Shown here one piece after another: positions 8,215 through 16,440 of a stretch of 64,000 nt of DNA. Position 1 is the first letter of the stretch. Each line of letters begins with the position of its first letter. The notes under the pieces are model-generated. The model was not told where the DNA came from and did not search any database. It saw only the letters and a list, made by a program, of their open reading frames with translations. The translations under genes were made by a program, and so were the position numbers. The stretch is from Planctomycetia bacterium (lineage in GTDB: Bacteria; Planctomycetota; Planctomycetia; Pirellulales; UBA1268), in contig BJHK01000014.1 of NCBI GenBank assembly GCA_014192425.1, forward strand, positions 34,906 to 98,905, written 5' to 3'.

Positions 8215-9384
8215 TCACACCCCGGCCGGCGAACCGCCGCTGAAAAGCCGCTCGGCCCGCTCGGCCACCGCCGGCCAGTCGTAGTGGGCCGCCCGTTCCC
8301 GCGCCCGGCGAGAAAACTCGGCCCGGTCCCGCGGATCGTCGAGCAGGCGGGCGATCGCCAGGGCCAAGGCTTCCGGCGTGGGCTCGGTGCAAAGGCCCTC
8401 CCGCTCGTGGCGAACCACGTCGCCGATCGCGTTTTCCTCTGCCGCGCAGTAGATCACCGGCTTGCCCAAGGCCAACGCCTCGAGTGGAAACAGTCCAAAC
8501 CCCTCCCGCCGCGATGGCTGCACGGCCATCTCGGCATGGGCGAGCAGGTGCCACATGTCTTCGATGGCCGGCAGCCGACCGAAAAATTTCACGCGGGGCC
8601 CGAGCCCGAGCTCCCGGCTGAGCGATTCGAGTGACTGTCGCTCCGTGCCATCGCCCACGATGCCCAGCTGGATCACGCCCTCCGGAGGCGGCGGCAAAAT
8701 CGCGACGGCCCGGAGCAAGAAATCGAGCCGCTTCTCCGGGATGAGCCGGCCGGCATAGAGCAGCTGCGGGGCTGCGACGGGCGGTCGCCCGAGCACCCGC
8801 TGCACGTCGGCCAGCCAGACGCCGCAGGGCAGGAGCGGCGGCTCAGGCGACTTCCGGCGGCGGGCCGCGGCCAGTTTCAGGCGGGTCTGTTCGCAGGAGG
8901 CGTTGACGCGATCGCCCAGCTGGGCCACGAGCCATTCGATGCCGCGAAACAGCGGGGCGGTCAGGCCGCCTTTGTAGCGCCGCCAGTAGGGGCCAAAAAA
9001 CTCATACCAGCTCACGACCAACGGCTTGCGGGCCAGCCAACACCGCACGGCCAGCGGAAACACGTGCAGATAGGGAATGTTGGCCGTCTCCACGATGTCG
9101 TAGGGGGAAAGGTCGAGCCACAGCATCGCGGCTGTAAACCGGAGCGTGGGCACGATCCCTCGCTTGCCGTCGCGGTCGTGCAGCCGCACGGCATGCGGCA
9201 GCCGCACGAGCGTCACCCCGGGCGGCAGGCTGGCCGGGGGCACGTCGCCCCAGCCCGCGAGGCTCACGCGATGGCCGCGCTCCGCGAGCGCCCGAGCGAG
9301 GCAGTAGTTGCGATACTCCACGCCGCCCAGCGAGACCGGATACATGCAGTCGTAGATCAGCAAAATGCTGCGCGCCGAGCTCAT
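8215..9384 (-). CDS. Family 4 (GT-B) glycosyltransferase
   Basis: 389 residues. N-terminal acceptor domain starts ILLIYDCMYPVSLGGVEYRN, with the glycine-rich loop typical of GT4. The C-terminal donor domain has LLYAGRLIPEKRLDFLL, QLGIVGDGTERQSLE, VKFFGRLP and EGFGLFPLEALALGKPV, which holds the EX7E site. It lies between another GT4 gene and gmd on the same strand with 39-40 base gaps, so it is probably co-transcribed and may use a GDP-linked sugar derived from the gmd product. Confidence 0.9.
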   Translation of the reverse strand: MSSARSILLIYDCMYPVSLGGVEYRNYCLARALAERGHRVSLAGWGDVPPASLPPGVTLVRLPHAVRLHDRDGKRGIVPTLRFTAAMLWLDLSPYDIVETANIPYLHVFPLAVRCWLARKPLVVSWYEFFGPYWRRYKGGLTAPLFRGIEWLVAQLGDRVNASCEQTRLKLAAARRRKSPEPPLLPCGVWLADVQRVLGRPPVAAPQLLYAGRLIPEKRLDFLLRAVAILPPPPEGVIQLGIVGDGTERQSLESLSRELGLGPRVKFFGRLPAIEDMWHLLAHAEMAVQPSRREGFGLFPLEALALGKPVIYCAAEENAIGDVVRHEREGLCTEPTPEALALAIARLLDDPRDRAEFSRRARERAAHYDWPAVAERAERLFSGGSPAGV

Positions 9385-9423
9385 GGCCGATCCATCTCGG
9401 GATTCCCCGAGGCTGTCGCGAGA

Positions 9424-10641
9424 TCATGACGCATAGACGGCTACCATGCCTTCCGCGAAACGATCCGCGGCAAAGTATTCTGCCACCTGACGCCGACCCG
9501 CCACGATCAGCCGCTCCCGTTCAGCCGCATCATTGAGCAGGCGATCGATCGTCCTCGCAAGCCCATCGACATCGCGGGGAGCCACGAGCACGCCCGCCTC
9601 GCCATCCGCGAGGACCTCCCGCACGGCGGGAACATCGTAGGCCACGCAGGGCGTGCCGCAGGCCATCGCCTCGGCCAGCACGAGCCCAAACCCCTCGCGG
9701 GTGCTCGGGAGCACGAGCACGCCGGCTGATTTCATGCGGCCGATCACCGCCGCATGATCGGGAAGGTTCCCGCAAAACTCCACCGTCGCGGCCGGCGGCT
9801 CGGCTCCCGCAACGCCGCCGGGCACCAGCCCGAGCCCTTCGGCCCGGGCCTGCATCTCGTCCAAGAGCGGCCCGCCCCCCACCACGGCCGCTCGTATCGG
9901 GGCGAGACCCCTGGCCCGCCGCGCCGCTCCCACCATGGCGATGGCATCGAGAAAATCATCGACATGCTTGTGTGGGATCACGCGGCCTGCAAACAGCACG
10001 TCCGCCTGCTCGGCCGCCTCGGGAGCGGACGCGATCGCGTCGGTGTCGATGCCGCAGTGGACGGTGACCATCCGCCGATCGCTCACGCCGAACGACCGGG
10101 CGAGCGTTTGTCGCACGCCGTGCGTGTCGGTCACGATCCGCCGGTAGGGCAGCCGGTAGAGGAGGGTCTCGATCGGGCCCACGATGAAACGGTCTCTGGA
10201 TGACAGCCACTGGTCGTCGCCGCCGCCAGCCTGGCCGGCCTGCGCGGGCGATGCAGCCGGAGGCCGGTTCGAGGTGTCGTGAATCGTCGCTGCCATTTTT
10301 TGCCGCGAGAGCACACAGGCCAGCCACACCGCCGGCAGCGGCGCATAAGGCTGGCAATCGACAATCGTATAGCGATGCGTGAGCACGTGCCAGAACGCCG
10401 TGAGCATGAAGCGAAGCATCGCGAACAGCGGCCGGCTCATTGGGTCTGCAAGCCGCAGTCCCCGGTGCAGATGCCGCACGCCGTCGATGATCTCTTCGTC
10501 GGGGCTCTGCCGCTGCCGCATCGAGAGCCAGGTGACGTCGTGCCCCCGCCGGACGAGTTCCCGGGCGAGCAAACCGCACCGCACCTCGCCGCCGCCCACG
10601 GCGTAGGGCACCGACATCTCGCTCACAATCAGGATCTTCAT
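9424..10641 (-). CDS. Family 4 (GT-B) glycosyltransferase
   Basis: 405 residues. Starts MKILIVSEMSVPYAVGGGEV with the GT-B N-terminal loop. Donor-domain blocks are VLFAGRVIPHKHVDDFLDAI, AAVVGGGPLLDEM, VEFCGNLPDHAAV and EGFGLVLAEAMACGTPCVAY (EX7E). A low-complexity stretch (PAASPAQAGQAGGGDDQW) near residues 130-150 interrupts the N-terminal domain and is probably a surface loop. First gene of the minus-strand run GT4 / GT4 / gmd. Its upstream region faces that of the Cys/His-rich gene. Confidence 0.9.
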   Translation of the reverse strand: MKILIVSEMSVPYAVGGGEVRCGLLARELVRRGHDVTWLSMRQRQSPDEEIIDGVRHLHRGLRLADPMSRPLFAMLRFMLTAFWHVLTHRYTIVDCQPYAPLPAVWLACVLSRQKMAATIHDTSNRPPAASPAQAGQAGGGDDQWLSSRDRFIVGPIETLLYRLPYRRIVTDTHGVRQTLARSFGVSDRRMVTVHCGIDTDAIASAPEAAEQADVLFAGRVIPHKHVDDFLDAIAMVGAARRARGLAPIRAAVVGGGPLLDEMQARAEGLGLVPGGVAGAEPPAATVEFCGNLPDHAAVIGRMKSAGVLVLPSTREGFGLVLAEAMACGTPCVAYDVPAVREVLADGEAGVLVAPRDVDGLARTIDRLLNDAAERERLIVAGRRQVAEYFAADRFAEGMVAVYAS

Positions 10642-10782
10642 GCGGGCAGACTACCGGCCGCGGCCGGCCCGCCCAAATGCTCGCCGACCCGCGATCAGCC
10701 TCCAGGCTGACACTGAAGATAAAGCCATGAAAAATCTCTGCCGGGAGCGGATTGCGGCGGCCGCAAATCACGGGGCCTCCGC

Positions 10783-10811
10783 TTGACATCCTCCCCTCCC
10801 CGGAATAACCT
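10783..10811 (+). promoter_or_regulatory. Candidate promoter for the Cys/His-rich plus pilin-like pair
   Basis: A consensus TTGACA is followed after 17 bases by TAACCT. The -10 element is weak, the -35 perfect. It is the best promoter candidate in the 231 bases between the divergent genes. Confidence 0.45.
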
Positions 10812-10825
10812 ACAACTCTGTTGCA
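10811..10825. promoter_or_regulatory. Small dyad overlapping the candidate promoter end
   Basis: TACAACTCTGTTGCA has arms CAAC and GTTG around TCT, with one further outer T/A pair. It starts at the last base of the -10 element, a place where a repressor could act. The spacing (arms around three bases) is like Fur-family boxes, and the genes behind it are Cys- and His-rich, so a metal-responsive operator is conceivable. The dyad is short and could be chance. Confidence 0.3.
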
Positions 10826-10872
10826 GATTCTTCCCGGCCCCGGCCTGGCTGGCCGTTCGCCCGTCGCGCGCC

Positions 10873-11538
10873 ATGCTTCACGCCCACCACATCCGTCGCC
10901 GGCTCACCGCGGTGCTGTGTCTGGCAGTGCAGCTGACGGCCGGCCCTCTGGCCTGGGCCGCGCACGACCACGGCTGCTGCAGCGGGCGGAGGCATGCGGC
11001 CGCCACGACAGTCGCGCCGGCCACGAAAGGCCGGTCATTGGTTGGCGCCACGGCGAAGTCACGGACATGCCGCCACGCCCACTGCCGCCATGGCGGCCGC
11101 GACGCGACCGAAACCGCTCCGCGACCGCCGGCGAAGGCTGCGACCGACGGCTGGCAGGCCGGCTCCACCGCCGACGCATCGCTTGCGGCTCCATGCCTGG
11201 GCTGCGAATTCCTGGCCGGGTCGATCGCCATCCTCTCCTCGGTGCCAGCCGTCATGTGCTCGGCCACCGAGTGGCCCGCCACCGCGCTTGCACCGTGGCA
11301 CGAGCCTGCGCCGCTTGCCTCGGCGTTCCTCCCCCGTGGTCCGCCCGCCGATGCCGTTGTGGCATCCGCGACCGCGTTCTCCCACACTCCCGCATTCACT
11401 CGTTTAGGAATTTTCGCACATGTGCAACCATCTGTCGTCGGGGCACCGCGCTCCCGCCCACCGCCGGGCGTTTACGCTCGTCGAACTGCTCGTCACGATC
11501 GCGATCATCGGCATCCTGCTCGGGCTCTTGCTGCCTAA
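10873..11538 (+). CDS. Secreted Cys/His-rich protein of unknown function
   Basis: 221 residues from the chosen ATG. Residues ~1-27 (basic RRR, then LTAVLCLAVQLTAGPLAWAA) form a signal peptide. The mature part starts HDHGCCSGRRH, then has CRHAHCRHGGRD and, near residue 113, PCLGCEF: clustered Cys and His that suggest metal binding. I do not recognise a family; the size and pattern recall small secreted proteins found next to metal-uptake or pilin-like genes. Its 3' end overlaps the pilin-like gene by 119 bases in another frame, which is unusually long, so the true stop or the last ~40 residues deserve suspicion. No clear ribosome binding site precedes the ATG. Confidence 0.5.
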   Translation: MLHAHHIRRRLTAVLCLAVQLTAGPLAWAAHDHGCCSGRRHAAATTVAPATKGRSLVGATAKSRTCRHAHCRHGGRDATETAPRPPAKAATDGWQAGSTADASLAAPCLGCEFLAGSIAILSSVPAVMCSATEWPATALAPWHEPAPLASAFLPRGPPADAVVASATAFSHTPAFTRLGIFAHVQPSVVGAPRSRPPPGVYARRTARHDRDHRHPARALAA

Positions 11539-12745
11539 CCTCGCGGCCGTGCAGACCACGGCCAAGGCATCGGCCGCCCTCGCCCACATCCAGGCCTTCG
11601 GCAAGGGTTTTCTCGACCACGCCACGCTCGACAAGGAAGGCCGGCTCTCGACCGGCGCCTTCGACCACTACCGCGACGGCGACATCACGAAGGTCGGCTG
11701 GGTGGCCGATCTCGTGAACACGAAGTTCGCGAATCCCGCCAAGAGCCTCGATCCGATCAGTCGGGGCAAGATCTCCGAAGAACTGGCCTTCGCCTCCGGG
11801 GCCCTCGACGGCCACGGCAAGCTCAACGAACTCCGTTGGGCCACTGCCGTGAAGGCCGACGGCACGACCGTGAACCTCGCCGACGAGGACGATTTCCACG
11901 GCACGGGCTACTTCGGCACCTCGCAGACCGTGTGGGACGACGGCTACAACACCAACTTCGCCACCACCTGGCACCTCTCGCGGGGCGACAACAACATCTC
12001 GGCGACGTCCGGCGCGGGTGCCCATTCCGTCGATGCCAGTCCGCACAGCGACGGCGGCGATCCCGAAATGTGCCCGCTCGACGGCGACGGCCCGCTTTCG
12101 ACCGCGCACCTCGCCGATCCGACCGGTCTCACGTCGGCCGACAAGATCGCGATCATGGGGCCGGCCCAGGTGGGCAACCACGATCACGACCATGGCGAAG
12201 ACCACGGCGGCGGCCACGGCCACTCGGAGCAGGATGTGATCATGGATGCCGCGAAGGCCGCTGCGTGCAACGCCTTCGCCGACCCAACCGGCCGCAAGCG
12301 GCCCGCCAAAATCGGCGACCCGCTCGTGGAGGGCATGACCGACGGCCCGGCGGCCGCGATTCGCGCCGGCCTCGCCACGCCCTGGGGCACGGGCGACGGC
12401 ACGCGGCAGGTGCACACGCTCGCTGATATCGCCCCGATCCACAAGGCGAAGCGGGGGCTCGTGAACGCCAATGCCGAAGACGGGCGGCTCTTCCGGATGG
12501 TCGGGGGCTCGGCACCGATCCTGTTCGCCGACGGCCATGCGGCGCGGATCTACGACACCGGCGGCTACGCAGGCAGCCGTGGCGACGGCTGGCTGGGGCC
12601 CTTCCAGGAAGCGCCGGGCGCCCACGAGGGGGATCCCGGCCACGAGTTCGTGCTCGACGCCTCGGCCCTCGACGAGATCCGCGACCAGGTCTGGCTCGGC
12701 CGGATTCGCACGATCCTCGTCGCCGGCGGCGGCTCGGCGGAGTAG
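11420..12745 (+). CDS. Type IV pilin-like (H-X9-DG/DUF1559-related) protein with His-rich loop
   Basis: 441 residues. The prepilin-type start is RRAFTLVELLVTIAIIGILL, with cleavage expected after the Ala before FTLVEL and the conserved Glu at +5. It lacks the usual Gly at -1. The C-terminal part has PILFADGHAARIYD, matching the FADG ending of planctomycete pilin-fold families. Between lies a His-rich loop NHDHDHGEDHGGGHGHSEQD (near residues 253-272), very like the zinc-collecting loops of ZnuA-type proteins. An exported pseudopilin that holds metal ions fits with the Cys/His-rich gene in front. It converges on the propeller gene with only 7 bases between. Role is inferred. Confidence 0.8.
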   Translation: MCNHLSSGHRAPAHRRAFTLVELLVTIAIIGILLGLLLPNLAAVQTTAKASAALAHIQAFGKGFLDHATLDKEGRLSTGAFDHYRDGDITKVGWVADLVNTKFANPAKSLDPISRGKISEELAFASGALDGHGKLNELRWATAVKADGTTVNLADEDDFHGTGYFGTSQTVWDDGYNTNFATTWHLSRGDNNISATSGAGAHSVDASPHSDGGDPEMCPLDGDGPLSTAHLADPTGLTSADKIAIMGPAQVGNHDHDHGEDHGGGHGHSEQDVIMDAAKAAACNAFADPTGRKRPAKIGDPLVEGMTDGPAAAIRAGLATPWGTGDGTRQVHTLADIAPIHKAKRGLVNANAEDGRLFRMVGGSAPILFADGHAARIYDTGGYAGSRGDGWLGPFQEAPGAHEGDPGHEFVLDASALDEIRDQVWLGRIRTILVAGGGSAE

Positions 12746-12752
12746 CCGGTGG

Positions 12753-14174
12753 TCAGTGGCCTGCGACGTCGAACGCGACCAGCTCCTGCGTCGTACGGAC
12801 GAGGAGCCGGTCGCGCACGACGACGGGCGTGGCGAAGCAACCGCCGGTGAGTGCAAACTCATGCTGCACCGTGCCCTCGTCGAGATCGAGCAGCGTGCAG
12901 CGGCCCGATTCATCGGCACACAACAGTTCGCCGTTGACGATCACGGGTGATGCCGAGAACGTGCCCCCCACCCGCCGCTTCCAGGCCACCTTGCCAGTGG
13001 CGAGATCGCGGCAGTGGGCCACACCGTCGTCGTGCACGACGTACAGCCGGCCATCGTGCACCAGCGGCGACGGCACGTACGGGATTTCGCTGTCGCGGTC
13101 TTCCTTCCAGAGCACAGTGGGGACCGCACCGTCGGGGTCCATCCTGACCGCCACCATCGCCCGCGTCGGATACCCGCTCGTCGCCACGCAGATGTCCTCC
13201 GCGATCGCGGGCGTCGCGCCCGACGTGCTGGCGAGGCCACCCGTGCCCCAGAGCGTGCGGCCCGTCGCGAGCGAGTGGGCTTCGATCCGCTCGAGCCCCG
13301 CCATCACCACCTGCGGCTCGCCATGTTCACCTGCGCCTCCCGCGACCACGACCGGCGACGAATAACTCTCGTCCCCCGCCCGCGGCCGCCGCCGTCGCCA
13401 CACACCTTTGCCCGTCTCGCCATCCACCGCCGCGAGAAACCCCTCGTGGGCATTGTCGGCCCCGACGATCACGAGGCCCCGCGACCAGGCCGGCGAACAC
13501 GTAAATCCCCAGCGGGCCGTGAACGGCCCAAGTTTCGTCGTCCAAAGTGATTGACCATCGAGGCTGAAGGCCGTCAGGTGCACGGTGTCGGCCGCGGCAT
13601 GCGCGACGAACACGCGTGTGCCGTCGGAACATGGTGTGGACGCGGCGTCGCTCGCCTTCTCGTGCCGCGGCGGAAACGGCTCGCGGCTCACTGGCTGCCG
13701 CCACACGCCGAAGCCGTTTTCGAGATTGAAACAGACCAGCCAGAGCGTGGGCCCACCATCGGCGATCGTGCAAAAAATCCACTCGCCGACCACGATCGGC
13801 GTCGAGTTCCCCTGGCCGCCGAGCGGCTGCCGCCAGAGCGGCTTGTCGGAGCCGCGCCACTGCGCAACCTCCCCAGAGTCTTTCACGCCCGCGTCGGCCG
13901 CGGTTTCACCGCCGGCCCGCATCCGCCAGCCGGGCACGTCGCCCGGCACCGCGGCATACGACACGTCACGCAGCGTGGCCGTGCCCCTCGGCGGCACGAC
14001 TTCCGCCAGCCGTACGGCCGGCCTCGGGGGAGCGATCACCGGTCGCGGCGCGAACGGATTCGCCTCCGGCCCCCATACTTCCTCGACGAATCCGAGCAGC
14101 TGCCAGCCAAGAAACACGGCCGCCCCGACCGCCGCCGCGATGCCCACGCCAAGTTTGATCGGGCGACCTGCCAT
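12753..14174 (-). CDS. Membrane-anchored PQQ/BamB-like beta-propeller protein
   Basis: 473 residues. N-terminus is cytoplasmic MAGRPIKLG followed by one membrane helix (residues ~8-30), then a Pro-rich linker and a propeller made of repeats such as GQSLWTTKLG, GETGKGVWRRRR, TGRTLWGTGGL and ATGKVAWKRRVGG, the W-containing turns of PQQ-like blades. Such proteins are common in planctomycetes, as scaffolds or as PQQ enzymes; I see no cofactor-binding residues that would prove an enzyme. I chose the ATG directly before the membrane helix; an upstream in-frame start would add 30 residues lacking such features and overlap the divergent YfhO-like gene. Confidence 0.82.
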   Translation of the reverse strand: MAGRPIKLGVGIAAAVGAAVFLGWQLLGFVEEVWGPEANPFAPRPVIAPPRPAVRLAEVVPPRGTATLRDVSYAAVPGDVPGWRMRAGGETAADAGVKDSGEVAQWRGSDKPLWRQPLGGQGNSTPIVVGEWIFCTIADGGPTLWLVCFNLENGFGVWRQPVSREPFPPRHEKASDAASTPCSDGTRVFVAHAAADTVHLTAFSLDGQSLWTTKLGPFTARWGFTCSPAWSRGLVIVGADNAHEGFLAAVDGETGKGVWRRRRPRAGDESYSSPVVVAGGAGEHGEPQVVMAGLERIEAHSLATGRTLWGTGGLASTSGATPAIAEDICVATSGYPTRAMVAVRMDPDGAVPTVLWKEDRDSEIPYVPSPLVHDGRLYVVHDDGVAHCRDLATGKVAWKRRVGGTFSASPVIVNGELLCADESGRCTLLDLDEGTVQHEFALTGGCFATPVVVRDRLLVRTTQELVAFDVAGH

Positions 14175-14262
14175 GATGTTTCCGCAGTCGACATCGTACC
14201 CCATGCCGCCCCTCGTCACCTTCTGCTTCGGCCTCACACAGCGGCACGGTATCCTGCGCCGC

Positions 14263-16440
14263 ATGCATCCCGACCGGCCGCCACATCTTCACGAAATCCT
14301 CATGGCCGCTCTCGCCGGCCTTGCCGTCGTCGCGTTCTGCCTCGTCTTCGCCTGGCATGACCCGCGCTTCTTCTGGAACGACGACTGCCAGATGACGTTC
14401 ATCCCCGTGTTCGAAGAGGTGAACCGGGCCTGGCGGGCGGGCGAATGGCCGCTGCTCACGCAGAGCTCGTGGGTCTGCGGCAACCTCGCCGGCGAGTATC
14501 AATACGGCACGTTCTCGGTCTTCATCAATGGCTGCATCGTCGCGATCTGGAGCCTCGGGCTGCCCCTCGCGGGCAAGGCGGCGGCATGTGCGATCGTGCA
14601 TGAATTCGTGCTCGCGACGGGGGCTTTCACGCTCGCCCGCAGCCGCGGGATCGCGCCGCCGCTCGCCGCGCTCGTGGCCCTCGTTGCGGCACTCAACGGC
14701 TGGATCGTCTGCTGGGGGGCCACGAATTGGATCGCAGGGCTCACGAGCTTCGCCTGGCTGCCGTGGGCCTGGTGGGCGCTCGAGCACGCGGCCTCGCCGC
14801 GCTGGCGGGGCCGGTGGATCGCGGCTGCGGCGTTCTTTCTCTATCTTTCGCTCACTGCCGGCTGGCCATTCACCACGCTCATGCTGCTCCTACTCACGGC
14901 CTGGATCGCCACGCGGCGGTTCGCCGCGGGCGTTGGCCTGAGACCGCTGCTACCGCTCACAGCTGCCTGGACGCTCGGCGGCCTGATGGCGCTTCCCGCG
15001 CTGTGGATGCTCGTCGAGTACGTGCAGGGCTCCGAGCGGACCGGCGACGGCACCGGCCTCAACTGGACGTGGACCGTGCCGCTCCTGTCCTGGCCCGCGC
15101 TGCTCGCCCCGACCGCCCCGACGGTCTGGAAGAGCTTTTATGCCGACATGCCGCACCTGCCGCTGGAACTGGCCAACGGCATGGCACCGCTTGCGATGCT
15201 CGCCGCGGGGCTCGCGCTGGCGCCGCGCCCGTGGCGGCGCGACTGGCCGTGGCTGCTCGGCCTCCTTGCGCTGCTTGCCGTGATTGCGACACTCCCGAGT
15301 GCCGGGGTCTTTCGCTGGAGCTTCCGCTGGCTGCCGCTCTTCCACCTCGTGCTCGCGATTACGGCGGCTGAGGTCTGGCAGGCGAGCGAGACCGTGCCAA
15401 GCAACACTCGCCACTCGTGGCGGCACGCGGGCGGTCTCGTGGGAGTGGCCCTCGGCACGGGCTACCTCGCCCTCTGCGGCTGGTCGGTCCCGAGCTTTGA
15501 TCTTCACATGCTCGATCTCGCCGTGATCGTGGCCGCGTGGGCTGCGATCGGCATCGCGTTCGCTTCGCGGCCCGCGGCCACGGCCTGGCTTCCCGCCGCC
15601 GTCACCGCCGCGGCGATCCTCTCGCTCTTCCTGCGGGTGCCGCCGAATCTCGCCGTGCCGGTGTTTCCGTTCGACGAGTCGTTTCTCGACGCGGCGCCCC
15701 TCGACCGCGACCGGCTCCACATGAGCCTCTACCTGGAAGAGGACCTGCCCTCCACGAAACTCCTGCCGGGCAGTCTCGGCCAGGCGTTTCGCCCCGGCAA
15801 CTCCGCGATGCTCGCCGGCATCCGGATGATCAATGGCTATAGCCCCATCCACCCGCGGGGCATCGGCACGATGCTCCCCTTCGAGACGCACGGGCAGATG
15901 TTTCCCGAGGCGGTCCGCTGGGTGTTTGCCGAGGGGGCGGGGCCCGGCGACGTGCTCGCCACGATCGGCGTCGATGCCCTCGTGGTCTCGAAACACGCCG
16001 CTCGACTCGGCAGCCTCCCCGATGCCGAATGGGACAAGGTGTGGTCGGGGGACGAGGCTGACGTGTATCACCGCCGGGGCATCTCGGGCCGCTCCGCCGC
16101 GATTCTGTCGCCCGACGCAGCGGCCGAGCACGCCCCTCGCCGCACGCCGCTCGTGATCGACGGCCGCCACCGCGCCGAGATCGACCTCCCCGCCACCGAC
16201 GCCGCGCGGCTCGTCGTCTTCCCGCGGCCGTGGTATGCCGGCTGGCAGGCCACGCTCGACGGCCGACCGCTCGCCACGACCGCCCACAAAAATGTCGCCA
16301 TCGCCGCAGCCGTGCCACCGCATGCCGCCGGCCGGCTCGCGATCGCGTATCGCCCCGCCGGCTTCACGCTCGGTCTCCCGATCGCAATCGCTGCCGCGCT
16401 CCTTACGCTCCTGGCCGCGGCGGCAGCTCGTCGTCGATAA
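14263..16440 (+). CDS. YfhO-like polytopic membrane protein
   Basis: 725 residues. About ten hydrophobic helices fill residues ~10-470 (for example ALAGLAVVAFCLVFAW and LVALVALVAALNGWIVCWG), followed by a ~220-residue extracytoplasmic part and a last C-terminal helix. Near the end, RLVVFPRPWYAGWQATLDGR is the signature of the YfhO family, in which members are linked to glycosylation of teichoic acid or other lipid-linked polymers (GT-C-like). The next gene, a family 2 glycosyltransferase convergent with it, could supply the lipid-linked sugar. The two overlap by 38 bases at their 3' ends. Alternative in-frame start 60 bases upstream. Confidence 0.85.
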   Translation: MHPDRPPHLHEILMAALAGLAVVAFCLVFAWHDPRFFWNDDCQMTFIPVFEEVNRAWRAGEWPLLTQSSWVCGNLAGEYQYGTFSVFINGCIVAIWSLGLPLAGKAAACAIVHEFVLATGAFTLARSRGIAPPLAALVALVAALNGWIVCWGATNWIAGLTSFAWLPWAWWALEHAASPRWRGRWIAAAAFFLYLSLTAGWPFTTLMLLLLTAWIATRRFAAGVGLRPLLPLTAAWTLGGLMALPALWMLVEYVQGSERTGDGTGLNWTWTVPLLSWPALLAPTAPTVWKSFYADMPHLPLELANGMAPLAMLAAGLALAPRPWRRDWPWLLGLLALLAVIATLPSAGVFRWSFRWLPLFHLVLAITAAEVWQASETVPSNTRHSWRHAGGLVGVALGTGYLALCGWSVPSFDLHMLDLAVIVAAWAAIGIAFASRPAATAWLPAAVTAAAILSLFLRVPPNLAVPVFPFDESFLDAAPLDRDRLHMSLYLEEDLPSTKLLPGSLGQAFRPGNSAMLAGIRMINGYSPIHPRGIGTMLPFETHGQMFPEAVRWVFAEGAGPGDVLATIGVDALVVSKHAARLGSLPDAEWDKVWSGDEADVYHRRGISGRSAAILSPDAAAEHAPRRTPLVIDGRHRAEIDLPATDAARLVVFPRPWYAGWQATLDGRPLATTAHKNVAIAAAVPPHAAGRLAIAYRPAGFTLGLPIAIAAALLTLLAAAAARRR

